A stretch of DNA of 64,000 nt, taken from positions 1,612,001 through 1,676,000 of the forward strand of contig CBDAOU010000002.1 in assembly GCA_965198185.1 (NCBI GenBank), read 5' to 3'. The position numbers and the translations under genes are program-made. The notes beneath the pieces are model-generated. The model made no database searches and was not told the DNA's origin. It worked only from the letters and a program-made list of their open reading frames with translations. This DNA comes from JAJECS01 sp965198185. GTDB lineage: Bacteria; Chloroflexota; UBA11872. This document shows, piece after piece, positions 34,150 through 43,932 of this stretch (within the stretch, counting starts at the first letter, position 1; every line of letters starts with the position of its first letter).

Positions 34150-34552
34150 AATGCGTCTCCCCGCGCTGCGCGTCGCCACTGCCTCGCGCACGTCCGTGCA
34201 CCCCATCGGCCGAGAGATTCAAGCAGCCCTCGACACGCAGGAGGTCACGGACGGCTTGCTCTTGGTGAGCGTCCCGCACACCACGTGCGCCCTGACTCTG
34301 AACGAGCCCGAATCCGGATTGCTCGACGACCTGGCTGAAGCACTGGAGCGCCTGGTGCCCTGGCGCGGTCCCTATGCCCACAACCAGGGGTCGGAGGACA
34401 ACGCGGCCGCCCACGTCCGCGCCGCCCTGTTCGGTCATCAGTTGCTGGTGCCGGTCGTCGGCGGACGGCTCCAGGTGGGAACGTGGCAGGACGTCTTGCT
34501 GGTGGAGTGCGACGGCCCTCGTAGCCGCACCGTCGAGCTCCGCCTGGCCTAA
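34142..34552 (+). CDS. YjbQ/UPF0047 family protein
   Basis: A 136-aa protein with the YjbQ fold. HTTCALTLNEPESG carries the conserved His and Glu, and EDNAAAHVRAALFG and LGTWQ-like GTWQDVLLVECDGPR are typical. Some members show thiamine-phosphate synthase activity, but the role is not settled. The start is ATG 34142 (overlapping the HAD stop) or ATG 34151. It converges with xylB. Confidence 0.9.
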   Translation: MPEMRLPALRVATASRTSVHPIGREIQAALDTQEVTDGLLLVSVPHTTCALTLNEPESGLLDDLAEALERLVPWRGPYAHNQGSEDNAAAHVRAALFGHQLLVPVVGGRLQVGTWQDVLLVECDGPRSRTVELRLA

Positions 34553-34574
34553 GTCGCTGAGGATCGCGGCTGGG

Positions 34575-36092
34575 TTATTCCTGCAGCGACGCAACCTCGG
34601 CAAACGAGTCGGCCAGCGCCGGGTACAGCTCTTGGTACAGACGGTAGGTCGCCTGGTAGACGCCCTGCGCATCCGCACGCGGCGCGACCTCTTGGGTCTG
34701 GCTCGCGGTCACCGCGCATGCCTCAGCGACCGAGTCGTACACCCCGACCGCAACCCCGCCCAGCAGGGCCGCGCCAAATGCCGGGCCGCGGTCTTCGGGC
34801 TCGAGGCTGATCGGGAGACCCAGCACGTCGGCCACGATCTGCCGCCACAGCGGGCTGCGCGCGCCGCCACCGGCGATCTTGACTCGTCGCGCCGGCAGGC
34901 CCAGTTCCTGAATGATCTCCAGTCCGTCGCGCAGGCTGAAGGCCACGCCTTCGAGCACTGCGCGCACCACGTCACCGCGCCCGTGCGCCGTGGTGAGGCC
35001 GAACAAGACGCCGCGCGCGTTCGGGTCGAGGTGTGGCGTCCGCTCGCCTTGCAGATAGGGCAGCCAGACAAGGCCACGACTGCCGGCAGGAGAGCTGGAT
35101 GCTTCGCGGGTGAGCGCGTCGTAGGGATCGCCGCCATCCGCGTCCCGCGCGCCCAGCGTGTCGCGTATCCAGCGCAGCGAAATTCCCGCGCCCTGGGTAA
35201 CGCCCATGACGTGCCACGTCCCCGGCGACGCATGGCAGAACGTGTGCACGCGTCCGGCCGGATCGATCCGAGGTCGGTCGCTGGCGACGAATACGACGCC
35301 CGAGGACCCGATGGTGACGAGCACGTCGCCTGCGGCAACGATTCCCGCCGCCACGCCGCCGGCGGCCTGGTCGCCCGCGCCCGCCGCCACGGGCAGGCCG
35401 GCGGGCAGGCCAAGCGCTTCCGCCGCCGCGGCGGTTAGCGCACCGGCCGGCTCGGATGATTCGACGGCGCGCGGCAGCCACTCCAACGGAACCGACAGAT
35501 CTCGCGCCATGGCCTCGGACCATGCACGGTTGGCCGCGTCGAAGAGGGCGGTGCCGGAAGCGTCCGCAACGTCGGTGGCAACCTCGTCGGTGAGGCGCAG
35601 GCGAATGAAGTCCTTCGGCAGCAGCACGCGTCGAATCCGGGCGTAGGACTCGGGCTCGTGCTCGCGCACCCATAGCAGCTTGGGCGCCGTGAATCCCTCC
35701 AGCGGCGGGTTGGCCGTGCGCGCAATGACCTCGGCCAGCCCGATCTGGCGTTCGATGGCCTGCCGTTGCGCCCCGGTGCGCTGGTCGCACCAGAGAATGG
35801 CCGGCCGGATCGACCGGTCGCGCTCGTCCAGCAGCGTGGCGCCGTGCATCTGACCGGTCAGTCCGATTCCTTGGATTGCCGAAGGATCCGGCGCGGCGCG
35901 GACGCAGGCGCCGAGCGCCTCGAACGCCGCCCGTTCCCAGGCGTCGGGATCCTGCTCGGCCCAGCCCGGCCGCGGCGTATCCATGGGATATTCGGCCGCG
36001 TGGGTGGCCAGAATGCGTCCGTCACGAGCGGTCAGCACCGCCCGCGCGCTGGTGGTGCCGAGGTCCAGGCCCAGCAGCACGTCGTCGTTCAC
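34575..36092 (-). CDS. xylB: xylulokinase
   Basis: A 505-aa FGGY-family sugar kinase: N-terminal LLGLDLGTTSARAVL, TGQMHGATLLD, WCDQRTGAQ, the catalytic Asp in GAGDQAAGGVAAG (about residue 240) and the ATP-binding KIAGGGARSPLWRQI. The GQMHG and overall length favour D-xylulose as substrate. It is the last gene of a minus-strand unit with an SDR and a zinc dehydrogenase, which could supply xylulose from a polyol. Confidence 0.9.
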   Translation of the reverse strand: MNDDVLLGLDLGTTSARAVLTARDGRILATHAAEYPMDTPRPGWAEQDPDAWERAAFEALGACVRAAPDPSAIQGIGLTGQMHGATLLDERDRSIRPAILWCDQRTGAQRQAIERQIGLAEVIARTANPPLEGFTAPKLLWVREHEPESYARIRRVLLPKDFIRLRLTDEVATDVADASGTALFDAANRAWSEAMARDLSVPLEWLPRAVESSEPAGALTAAAAEALGLPAGLPVAAGAGDQAAGGVAAGIVAAGDVLVTIGSSGVVFVASDRPRIDPAGRVHTFCHASPGTWHVMGVTQGAGISLRWIRDTLGARDADGGDPYDALTREASSSPAGSRGLVWLPYLQGERTPHLDPNARGVLFGLTTAHGRGDVVRAVLEGVAFSLRDGLEIIQELGLPARRVKIAGGGARSPLWRQIVADVLGLPISLEPEDRGPAFGAALLGGVAVGVYDSVAEACAVTASQTQEVAPRADAQGVYQATYRLYQELYPALADSFAEVASLQE

Positions 36093-36133
36093 TTGGGCGT
36101 CATGGCGAGCGCGGACATTTCAGCCGCATCCGG

Positions 36134-36904
36134 TCACCAGGCGGTGACGCCGCCGTCCACGACCAGATCGTGGCCGGTCACATAGGCCGCGGCGTCGCCG
36201 GCCAGGAAGACCACCGCTCCCTGAATCTCTTCGATCTCCGCCATGCGCCCCATGGGGGTATCGCGCGTCCAGATCGGCCGGGCGGGGATCATGTGCGGCG
36301 CGTTCACCATCTCGGTGCGGGTGTAGCCGGGGCTCACCGCATTGACGCGCACGCCGTGCTCCGCCCACTCGGCGGCCAGCGCGCGGGTGAGGTGGACGAC
36401 GCCGGCTTTCGACGCGCTGTAGTGCGCCTGCTGCTGCGGACGGTTGATGATCTGGGCCGAGATCGAGGCCACGTTAACGATGGCGCCCCGGCCCTGCGAG
36501 ATCATCACGCGGCCGGCCTCCTGCGAGCACAGGAATACGCCCTTGAGGTTGGTGTCCAGCACGCGATCCCAGTCGTCCTCCGGCATGTCCACGGCGTCGA
36601 CCCAGGTGGTGATGCCGGCGTTGTTGACCGCGATGTCGAGGCCGCCCCAGTCCTCGACCACGGCCTGAACGGCGGCGCGCACGTCGGCGGCACTGGTCAC
36701 GTCGGCGGCGATTGCTTTGGCGCGGGCCCCAAGCGACTCGATCTCGGCAACGGTGCGCTCCAAGGTGGCTTCGGTGCGCCCGCAAACGGCGACGTCGGCG
36801 CCGGCCTCGGCCAACGCATGCGCCAAGCCCCGGCCGATGCCGGTGCCGCCGCCGGTCACGAGGGCGCGGCGGCCGTCGAGGCGGAAGCGGTCGAGGACGC
36901 TCAT
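36134..36904 (-). CDS. short-chain dehydrogenase/reductase
   Basis: A 256-aa SDR. The NAD(P) loop is TGGGTGIGRGLAHALAEAG; NNAGI and the catalytic Tyr-Lys pair in YSASKAGVVHL (about residue 162) follow, then VSPGYTRTEM. It resembles gluconate 5-dehydrogenase and polyol dehydrogenases; given xylB and the zinc dehydrogenase next to it, a sugar or sugar-alcohol substrate is likely. It lies 41 bp upstream of xylB in the direction of transcription. Confidence 0.9.
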   Translation of the reverse strand: MSVLDRFRLDGRRALVTGGGTGIGRGLAHALAEAGADVAVCGRTEATLERTVAEIESLGARAKAIAADVTSAADVRAAVQAVVEDWGGLDIAVNNAGITTWVDAVDMPEDDWDRVLDTNLKGVFLCSQEAGRVMISQGRGAIVNVASISAQIINRPQQQAHYSASKAGVVHLTRALAAEWAEHGVRVNAVSPGYTRTEMVNAPHMIPARPIWTRDTPMGRMAEIEEIQGAVVFLAGDAAAYVTGHDLVVDGGVTAW

Positions 36905-36948
36905 GCGCTCGGTTGGAAGAGGTGCGGGACGGCGGAGGTTGGGAGTTC

Positions 36949-36976
36949 TAGATTCCTCGCTTCGCTCGGAATGACA
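36949..36976. repeat. dispersed repeat R2 (copy 4)
   Basis: tagattcctcgcttcgctcg followed by gaatgaca, in the 200-bp gap between the zinc dehydrogenase and SDR genes. The next bases (ggaatgacaggggagtagg) repeat the aatgacag end once more. Confidence 0.8.
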
Positions 36977-37106
36977 GGAGAGGAGGGAATGACAGGGGAG
37001 TAGGGAAAGACAAGTGGGCCCAAAATGAATCGGCGATCTGGAACATGCACGGGAGGCCTGGCATTGCAGGACAGGGGCGTTGGCGCCGGGGTGCAGTCGC
37101 TAACCA

Positions 37107-38123
37107 TCACGGCTCGACCATGACCTTGATGCACGCGTCCTTGCGCGACCGGGCGAAGTCCATGGCTTCCTGGACGTCGTCGAGCGGGTAGTGCGCCGAG
37201 ACGAGCGGCTCGAGATCGACGCGCCCCGAGGCCACCAGCTCGATGGCTTTCGGCCAGGTGTGGGCGTAGCGGAAGACGCCCACCACGTCGAGCCCCTTGT
37301 CGATGATGTGATTGGTGTCGATGGGCGCGGTGTCGTCGGGACTGAGACCGACGAGAACGACGCGACCGCCCCTGGCGGCCAGGCGAATCGTCTGCACCAC
37401 GGTGGCCGGGGTGCCGGCGGTTTCGAAGACCACGTCGAAGCTATCGGCCAGCTCGGCGGCGACATCGACCTCGCGAGCATTCACGATTCGCTCGGCGCCA
37501 ACCTCACGGGCCTTTTCGAGACGGAAATCGACGACATCGACGACGGTGACGGCGTCGATTCCCTGGCTTTTCAGGCTCAGCAGGGTCATGAGCCCGATGG
37601 GCCCGGCCCCCAGGATGGCCGCGCGATCGCCAAGCGCGGCTCGACCGCGCTCGGCCGCGTAGAGCCCGACCGAAAGCGGCTCAATGAGGGCCGCGGCGTC
37701 GTAGCTCATGCCGTCGGGGATCTTGAAGCAGCGAGAAGCCGGGTGCGCGACGTATTCGGCGAAGGCGCCGTGCACCGGCGGCGTGGCCATGAACACCACG
37801 TCAGGGCAGAGGTTGTAGCGGCCGGCCTGGCAGTGCCCGCACGCGAGACATGGGACGCCGGGCTCGATCGATACCCGGTCGCCGGGCGCGACGTGGGAAA
37901 CATCCTCGCCGACGGCGACGACCTCACCGGAGGGCTCGTGCCCCAGGATCAGCGGCTGCTCGACCACGAAGCGCCCGATGCGCCCGTGCTCGTAGTAGTG
38001 GATGTCGGACGCGCAGATGCCGACGGATCGAATGCGAACCAGCGCCTCATGAGCCGCCGGCGTCGGGACGGCGCACTCGCGGACCCGGATGTCAGCGGTC
38101 CCTTCGAGATAGGCGGCCTTCAT
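37107..38123 (-). CDS. zinc-dependent polyol/alcohol dehydrogenase
   Basis: A 338-aa medium-chain dehydrogenase like sorbitol/xylitol dehydrogenase. The catalytic zinc site is CASDIHYYEHG and GHEPSGEV; the structural zinc site is PCLACGHCQAGRYNLCP (Cx2Cx2Cx7C). The Rossmann loop is AAILGAGPIGLMTLLSLK. It is the first gene of the unit with the SDR and xylulokinase, consistent with oxidation of a polyol to a ketose that is then phosphorylated. The exact polyol is not known. Confidence 0.9.
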   Translation of the reverse strand: MKAAYLEGTADIRVRECAVPTPAAHEALVRIRSVGICASDIHYYEHGRIGRFVVEQPLILGHEPSGEVVAVGEDVSHVAPGDRVSIEPGVPCLACGHCQAGRYNLCPDVVFMATPPVHGAFAEYVAHPASRCFKIPDGMSYDAAALIEPLSVGLYAAERGRAALGDRAAILGAGPIGLMTLLSLKSQGIDAVTVVDVVDFRLEKAREVGAERIVNAREVDVAAELADSFDVVFETAGTPATVVQTIRLAARGGRVVLVGLSPDDTAPIDTNHIIDKGLDVVGVFRYAHTWPKAIELVASGRVDLEPLVSAHYPLDDVQEAMDFARSRKDACIKVMVEP

Positions 38124-38278
38124 GCTCAGTTCCCAATCACCTGCGCCAGCCGAACTTCTTGAAAGATACCGCGCAGCGGCAGGGGAGCCACCACGAGGAT
38201 CGGCGAGCGGACACGACCTGCGGTTTAATGGGGAGCCGCGTCGTGTGTGTCGTGCTGCGTGCCATCACGGGAGAGCCT

Positions 38279-39961
38279 ATGAGCCCCGCACAACCGCCGG
38301 ACATCGAGATCGCGCAGGCCGCCAGGCTGCGTCCCATCGAGGAGATCGCGGCGCAGGTGGGACTGGCCGGCGACGAGATCGAACCCTACGGCCGCACCAA
38401 GGCCAAGGTCACGCAGGCGGCGATGGCGGCGCGGCAGGACGCGGCGGACGGAGACCTGGTGCTGGTGACGGCCATCACTCCCACACCGGCCGGCGAGGGC
38501 AAGACGACCACCACGATCGGGCTGACGCAGGCGCTGCAACGCCTGGGGCACCGAGCCATCAGCGCCACGCGCGAGCCCTCGTTGGGTCCGGTGTTCGGTG
38601 TCAAGGGCGGCGCGGCGGGGGGCGGCTACGCGCAGGTGGTGCCGATGGAGGACATCAACCTGCACTTCACCGGCGACTTTGCGGCGGTGAGCGCGGCGCA
38701 CAACTTGCTGGCGGCCATGCTGGACAACCATCTGCACCAGGGCAACGCACTCGATATCGACGCGCGGCGCGTCCTGTGGCGGCGGGTGATGGATATGAAC
38801 GACCGCGCGCTGCACGACATCGTGGTGGGCCTGGGCGGGCGCACGCGCGGCGTGCCGCGGGAGTCGGGATTCGACATCACACCGGCGTCCGAAGTGATGG
38901 CCATTCTGTGCCTGGCGCGCGACCTGGAGGATCTGAAAGACCGCTGTAGCCGCATCGCCGTGGCCGACCGCGGGCGCGGCGCCTACGTGACGGCCGCCGA
39001 GCTGGAGGCGCAGGGCGCCATGGCCGTGCTCATGCGCGACGCGGTGCTGCCCAACCTGGTGCAGAACCTTGAGGGCGGCCCGGCGCTGATTCATGGGGGG
39101 CCGTTCGGAAATATCGCGCACGGGTGCAGCACGCTGATCGCAACGCGGCTGGCGCTGAAGCTGGCGGACCTGGTGGTGACGGAGGCCGGGTTCGGCGCGG
39201 ATCTCGGCGCGGAGAAGTTCCTCAACATCAAGTGCCCGGCGGGCGGGCTGCGTCCGCGGCTGGCGGTGCTGGTGGCCACGGTGCGCGCGCTCAAGCTGCA
39301 CGGCGGGGCCAACCGCCGCGACCTCAACACCGAGGACCTGGACGCGCTGCGCACGGGCCTGCCAAATCTGGAGGCGCACGCGGCGAACATGGCCAAATTC
39401 GGATTGCCGGTGGTGGTGGCTGTGAACCGCTTCCCCAGCGACACGGACGCGGAGGTGGACCTGGTGATGCAGGCGTCCAGTGCAATTGATGCGCCGGCGG
39501 CGGTGTCAACTGTGTTCGCCGACGGGTCCGCGGGCGGCGAGGAGCTGGCGCGGCAGGTGCTCCGCGCGCTCGAGGCCGGCGGCGATAACTTCGCACCGTT
39601 GTACGAGCCTGAAGCCACCCTGACCGAGAAGATCGAGACAGTCGCGCGCGAGATTTACGGGGCGGACGGCGTGGACTACGCGGCGGGCGTCGAACACCGG
39701 CTGCGGCGCATGGATCGCGGCGTGGCGCGCGGCTTCCCGATCTGCATGGCCAAGACGCAGTACTCCCTATCGGACAACGCCGCGCTGCGGGGTCGGCCCG
39801 ACGGTTTCCGCATCACGGTGCGCGACGTGCGGCTGTCAGCGGGGGCGGGGTTCGTGGTGCCGCTGACCGGCGATATCTTGACGATGCCGGGCCTGCCGCG
39901 GCGACCGTTTGCCGTGGGTATGGACGTGACGCCGGACGGGACGATTTCGGGGCTGGCCTAG
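38279..39961 (+). CDS. fhs: formate-tetrahydrofolate ligase
   Basis: A 560-aa enzyme that makes 10-formyl-THF from formate, THF and ATP. It shows ITPTPAGEGKTTTTIGLTQA (P-loop, about residue 70), REPSLGPVFGVKGGAAGGG, EDINLHFTGDFAAV and the EAGFGADLGAEKF segment. Length is normal. ATG 38279 follows gggag; the longer open frame upstream overlaps the divergent dehydrogenase gene. It supplies one-carbon units; no other folate gene is adjacent. Confidence 0.96.
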   Translation: MSPAQPPDIEIAQAARLRPIEEIAAQVGLAGDEIEPYGRTKAKVTQAAMAARQDAADGDLVLVTAITPTPAGEGKTTTTIGLTQALQRLGHRAISATREPSLGPVFGVKGGAAGGGYAQVVPMEDINLHFTGDFAAVSAAHNLLAAMLDNHLHQGNALDIDARRVLWRRVMDMNDRALHDIVVGLGGRTRGVPRESGFDITPASEVMAILCLARDLEDLKDRCSRIAVADRGRGAYVTAAELEAQGAMAVLMRDAVLPNLVQNLEGGPALIHGGPFGNIAHGCSTLIATRLALKLADLVVTEAGFGADLGAEKFLNIKCPAGGLRPRLAVLVATVRALKLHGGANRRDLNTEDLDALRTGLPNLEAHAANMAKFGLPVVVAVNRFPSDTDAEVDLVMQASSAIDAPAAVSTVFADGSAGGEELARQVLRALEAGGDNFAPLYEPEATLTEKIETVAREIYGADGVDYAAGVEHRLRRMDRGVARGFPICMAKTQYSLSDNAALRGRPDGFRITVRDVRLSAGAGFVVPLTGDILTMPGLPRRPFAVGMDVTPDGTISGLA

Positions 39962-40002
39962 GCGGCGCGAGCCGGCCGGTAGCCGCGTGCTCGACCCCAA
40001 TC

Positions 40003-40041
40003 CGTTCGACGGCCCCTTCGACTAGCTCAGGGCGAACGGAT
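40003..40041. repeat. dispersed intergenic repeat
   Basis: ttcgacggccccttcgacta followed by gctcagggcgaacgg is a palindrome-like unit (cgttcg...cgaacg) of a type common in intergenic DNA. The rest of 39962-40212 shows no gene. Confidence 0.5.
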
Positions 40042-40212
40042 TGGAGTCTATGCATGCCATGAGGCTTTACTGGCTCAGAGGTCCCATGGCTTTCAGATAG
40101 GTTCTGCGAACCGCTCGGCGCAATTCGGCGCGCGGCGACGAATTGAGGCATGGTAGGGACCCAATGGGAGCGGCCCGCGCAAGCGCGCGGCGGCTGATTG
40201 GGGAGCGCGCCG

Positions 40213-41421
40213 ATGATCACCGAGGCTACCTACACCCGCGACGGGCGCACGGCGACGATTCGCGTCGAGCGCATCGACACGTTGATCCAAGACACCGAGA
40301 GCATCGTGAACTTTCCCTCGCTCGTGGACTTGGACGGCCGGCTCAACCTGACCTACGCGCGCTCGCGCCACGGCGGTGAGCACGCCCACAAAGAGGACCC
40401 CGCCCGCACCATCGAGTCCTTCAACGACGGCCAGACCTGGCAGCCCGCGCCGAATGACAACCCACTCACCACGCGTGACCCGTTCTCCGGACACACCAGC
40501 GACGGCTTTGCCGGCGGTACCGGCCGTCTCCGTGACGGCACGCTGGTTCACATGAGCCACAACACCCAGGTGCACCTCGACAACGGCTATGACCGCGCCA
40601 AGGGACATATGCACGAGCAGTTCCAGCAGGACGACCCCACGTTCCGCTTCCAGCGGGCCTCGGGCGACGGCCAGCAACTGCTGGAGCGCTTTTGGTTCAA
40701 GGTTGCCGGCATGCCCTGGGGGCGTCGGTCATACCAGGTCTACTCGCCCATCCTCGAGATGGACGATGGCGATCTGCTGGCGGCCATGGAGTGGTGCAAG
40801 ATGCTCCCCGAGGACCGGTGGCGCCATGAGGCCCACGGCCGCATTTGGAAATACCTCTTCGGCGTCTTCATCGTGCGCTCCGGCGACGGCGGGCACTCGT
40901 GGGACTACGTGACCCAGTTCGATCCCGACGAGATTAAGCCGGCATATGGGATCAGCGACCGGCCCGTCGACGAGGGCTTCGACGAAGCGCACATGACCAA
41001 GCTGCCCAACGGCGACATCCTTTGTGTGATGCGCACGGGCTCGTATTCACCCCTGTGGCAAGCGCGGTCGCGCGACGGCGGTCGAACCTGGGACACACCG
41101 GAGCCGATGGGTTGGCCGGGGGCCAAGCCACAGCTGCAAGTCCTGCCGAATGACGTGCTCGTGTGCGTCTCGGGGCGCGGGTCCTACGGCCATCCCCAGG
41201 TGACGCACGTGCTGATCAGCATCGACGGCACCGGGAACCAATGGGAAGCGCCCTTCGCCTTCCACACCGGCCCGGGATGCTCCTACACCTCGACCATGCA
41301 GCGCGACGGCAAGCTGCACGTGTTCTATTCGGATTCAGATTTCACGCGCGACATGGGGACGCACGGGCTGCCGGTGCAGCGCATTCGCCGCGCCGTCATC
41401 GATATCTCGATCTCCGCCTGA
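40213..41421 (+). CDS. sialidase-like propeller protein, tandem array member 1
   Basis: A 402-aa Asp-box protein. SGDGGHSWDY and SRDGGRTWDTP are Asp boxes, and GYSP-like TGSYSPLWQ, GRGSYGHPQVTH and HTGPGCSYTSTMQRDG are conserved in all four tandem copies. It has no signal peptide. ATG 40213 follows ggggag. It shares long near-identical stretches with the next two genes, especially the last third. An enzymatic role on sialic acid or another sugar is inferred only from fold. Confidence 0.82.
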   Translation: MITEATYTRDGRTATIRVERIDTLIQDTESIVNFPSLVDLDGRLNLTYARSRHGGEHAHKEDPARTIESFNDGQTWQPAPNDNPLTTRDPFSGHTSDGFAGGTGRLRDGTLVHMSHNTQVHLDNGYDRAKGHMHEQFQQDDPTFRFQRASGDGQQLLERFWFKVAGMPWGRRSYQVYSPILEMDDGDLLAAMEWCKMLPEDRWRHEAHGRIWKYLFGVFIVRSGDGGHSWDYVTQFDPDEIKPAYGISDRPVDEGFDEAHMTKLPNGDILCVMRTGSYSPLWQARSRDGGRTWDTPEPMGWPGAKPQLQVLPNDVLVCVSGRGSYGHPQVTHVLISIDGTGNQWEAPFAFHTGPGCSYTSTMQRDGKLHVFYSDSDFTRDMGTHGLPVQRIRRAVIDISISA

Positions 41422-41458
41422 GCCGCGCCACTCGTTCAGCCCACAGCAGGGAGCAGCC

Positions 41459-42658
41459 ATGATCGACCAAGCCCGCTACAGGGACGGAACCCGCACCGCC
41501 ATCGTCACCCTCGAGCGCGTCGACACCTGGATTGAAGACACCGAGAGCATCGTGAACTTTCCCGGGATATTGGAGTTTGACGGCCGGCTCGTGCTGTCCT
41601 TCGCGCGCTCGCAGCATGGCCGCGAGCACGCCGCCGACGAGGAAACCGACCGCGTCATCGAGTCCTATGACGACGGCGAAACCTGGCAACCGGCGCCGGA
41701 CGACTATCCGCTCGTCTTCCGTGACCCGCAAACCGGCCGCATCATCGACCGCTTTGGCGTCTCCATCGGCTACCTCGGCGACGGAACGATCGTTCACATC
41801 GGCCACAACACCCAGCTGCAGCACGACGTCGGCTATGCCGGCCGCCGCATGCACGACGAGTTCCAGCAGGATGACCCCACCTTCCGCTTTCAGCGGGCCT
41901 CGGGCGACGGCCAGTTGCTCGAAACCATCAAGTTCAAGGTTCCCGGCATGCCCTGGGGACGCGCCTCGTACCAGGTCTACTCGCCCATCATCGAGCTGGA
42001 TGACGGCGATCTGCTGGCGGCCATGGAGTGGTGCAAGATGCTCCCCGAGGACCGGTGGCGTCACGAGGCCCACGGCCGGATCTGGAAGTACCTCTTCGGC
42101 GTCTTCATCGTGCGCTCCAGCGACGGCGGGCGCACGTGGGATTACGTGACCCAGTTCGATCCCGACGAGCTCAAGCCCGTCTACGGCATCTTCGACCGGT
42201 CCGTCGACGATGGCCTCGACGAAGCCCACATGGCTAAGCTGCCCAACGGCGACATACTTTGCGTGATGCGCACGGGTTCGTACTCGCCCATGTGGCAGGC
42301 GCGGTCCCGCGACGGCGGACGGACCTGGGACGCGCCCGAGTCGACCGGGTGGCCGGCGGTGAAGCCGCAGCTGCAGGTGTTGCCGAATGGCGTGCTCGCG
42401 TGCGCTTCGGGACGCGGGGCCTACGGCCACCCCCAGGTGACGCACGTGATGATCAGCCTCGACGGCACGGGCAACCGTTGGGAAGCGCCGTTCTGCTTCC
42501 ACACCGGTCCGGGATGCTCGTACACGACCACCATGCAGCGCGACGGCAAGCTGCACGTGATCTACTCGGACTCCGACTTCACGCGCGACATGGGGACGCA
42601 CGGGCTGCCCGTGCAACGCATTCGCCGTGCCGTCATCGACATCTCGACCGACGCTTGA
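41459..42658 (+). CDS. sialidase-like propeller protein, tandem array member 2
   Basis: A 399-aa paralogue starting MIDQARYRDGTRTAIVTLER. Asp boxes are SSDGGRTWDYV and SRDGGRTWDAPES. From about residue 270 to the end it is almost identical to members 1 and 3. The 37-bp spacer and its gggagcagcc ribosome site recur before members 3 and 4, so the array arose by unequal duplication. No catalytic Tyr/Glu pair could be assigned by eye. Confidence 0.82.
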   Translation: MIDQARYRDGTRTAIVTLERVDTWIEDTESIVNFPGILEFDGRLVLSFARSQHGREHAADEETDRVIESYDDGETWQPAPDDYPLVFRDPQTGRIIDRFGVSIGYLGDGTIVHIGHNTQLQHDVGYAGRRMHDEFQQDDPTFRFQRASGDGQLLETIKFKVPGMPWGRASYQVYSPIIELDDGDLLAAMEWCKMLPEDRWRHEAHGRIWKYLFGVFIVRSSDGGRTWDYVTQFDPDELKPVYGIFDRSVDDGLDEAHMAKLPNGDILCVMRTGSYSPMWQARSRDGGRTWDAPESTGWPAVKPQLQVLPNGVLACASGRGAYGHPQVTHVMISLDGTGNRWEAPFCFHTGPGCSYTTTMQRDGKLHVIYSDSDFTRDMGTHGLPVQRIRRAVIDISTDA

Positions 42659-42692
42659 GCGCCGCCCGCCAAATCCCACACAGGGAGCACGC

Positions 42693-43895
42693 ATGATCAG
42701 CCAAGCCCGCTACAGCGACGGGACCCGTAGCGCCACCGTCACCCTCGAGCGGATCGACACCTGGATCGAAGACACCGAGAGCATCGTGAACTTCCCGGGA
42801 ATCCTGGAGCTGGACGGCCGGCTGGTGCTGTATCACGCGCGCTCGCGTCACGGCGCTGAGCACATCGCCGACGAGGACCCCAACCGCATCATGGAGTCGT
42901 ATGACGATGGCGCGACCTGGCAACCCGCGCCGGACGACTTCCCGCTCGCCTTTCATGACCCGCTGACGGGCCGCCAGATCGACGCCTTTGGCGGATCCAT
43001 CGGCTATCTAAGCGACGGAACCATCGTGCATATCGGCCACAACACGCAGCTCCAGCACGACGTGGGTTACGACGGGGCCCATATGCACGACCGGTTCCAG
43101 CAGGACGATCCCACCTTTCGCTTTCAACGGGCCTCGAGTGACGGCCAAATGCTCGAGACGATCAAGTTCAAGGTGTCCGGCATGCCCTGGGGGCGCAGGT
43201 CATACCAGGTCTACTCGCCCATTCTCGAAATGGACGACGGCGACCTGCTGGCGGCGATGGAGTGGGTCAAGATTCTGCCGGAGGCGCAGTGGCGCCGCCA
43301 GGCCAGCGGCCGCATCTGGAAATACCTCTTCGGCGTCTTCATCGTGCGCTCCGGCGACGGCGGTCACACCTGGGAGTACGTGGCCCACTTCGATCCCGAC
43401 GAGGTCAAGCCGGTTTACGGGATCAGCGACCGGCCCGTGGACGAGGGTTTCGACGAAGCGCACCTGACCAAGCTGCCAGACGGCGACATCCTCTGCATGC
43501 TCCGCACCGGCTCGTATTCGCCCCTGTGGCAGGCGCGGTCGCGCGACGGTGGTCGGACCTGGGACGCGCCCGAGTCGACCGGTTGGCCGGCGGTGAAGCC
43601 GCAGCTGCAGGTGCTGCCGAATGGCGTGCTCGCGTGCGCCTCGGGCCGCGGGGCCTACGGCCACCCCCAGGTGACGCACGTGATGATCAGCATCGACGGC
43701 ACGGGCAACCACTGGGAAGCGCCGTTCTGCTTCCACACCGGGCCTGGATGCTCATACACGACCACCATGCAGCGGGACGGCAAGCTGCACGTGATCTTCT
43801 CGGACTCCGACTTCACGCGCGACATGGGGACGCACGGACTGCCCGTGCAACGCATTCGCCGCGCCGTCATCGATATCTCGACCGCCGCCGCCTGA
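42693..43895 (+). CDS. sialidase-like propeller protein, tandem array member 3
   Basis: A 400-aa paralogue beginning MISQARYSDGTRSATVTLER. Asp boxes SGDGGHTWEYV and SRDGGRTWDAPES and the same GRGAYGHPQVTHVM block are present. Start ATG 42693 follows agggagc; the frame is open further upstream only because of the preceding gene. It is closest to member 2 in its C-terminal half and to member 4 over its first 20 residues, suggesting gene conversion. Confidence 0.82.
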   Translation: MISQARYSDGTRSATVTLERIDTWIEDTESIVNFPGILELDGRLVLYHARSRHGAEHIADEDPNRIMESYDDGATWQPAPDDFPLAFHDPLTGRQIDAFGGSIGYLSDGTIVHIGHNTQLQHDVGYDGAHMHDRFQQDDPTFRFQRASSDGQMLETIKFKVSGMPWGRRSYQVYSPILEMDDGDLLAAMEWVKILPEAQWRRQASGRIWKYLFGVFIVRSGDGGHTWEYVAHFDPDEVKPVYGISDRPVDEGFDEAHLTKLPDGDILCMLRTGSYSPLWQARSRDGGRTWDAPESTGWPAVKPQLQVLPNGVLACASGRGAYGHPQVTHVMISIDGTGNHWEAPFCFHTGPGCSYTTTMQRDGKLHVIFSDSDFTRDMGTHGLPVQRIRRAVIDISTAAA

Positions 43896-43932
43896 GCAGC
43901 GCCACGCGTTCAGCCGCAAGCAAGGAGCAACC

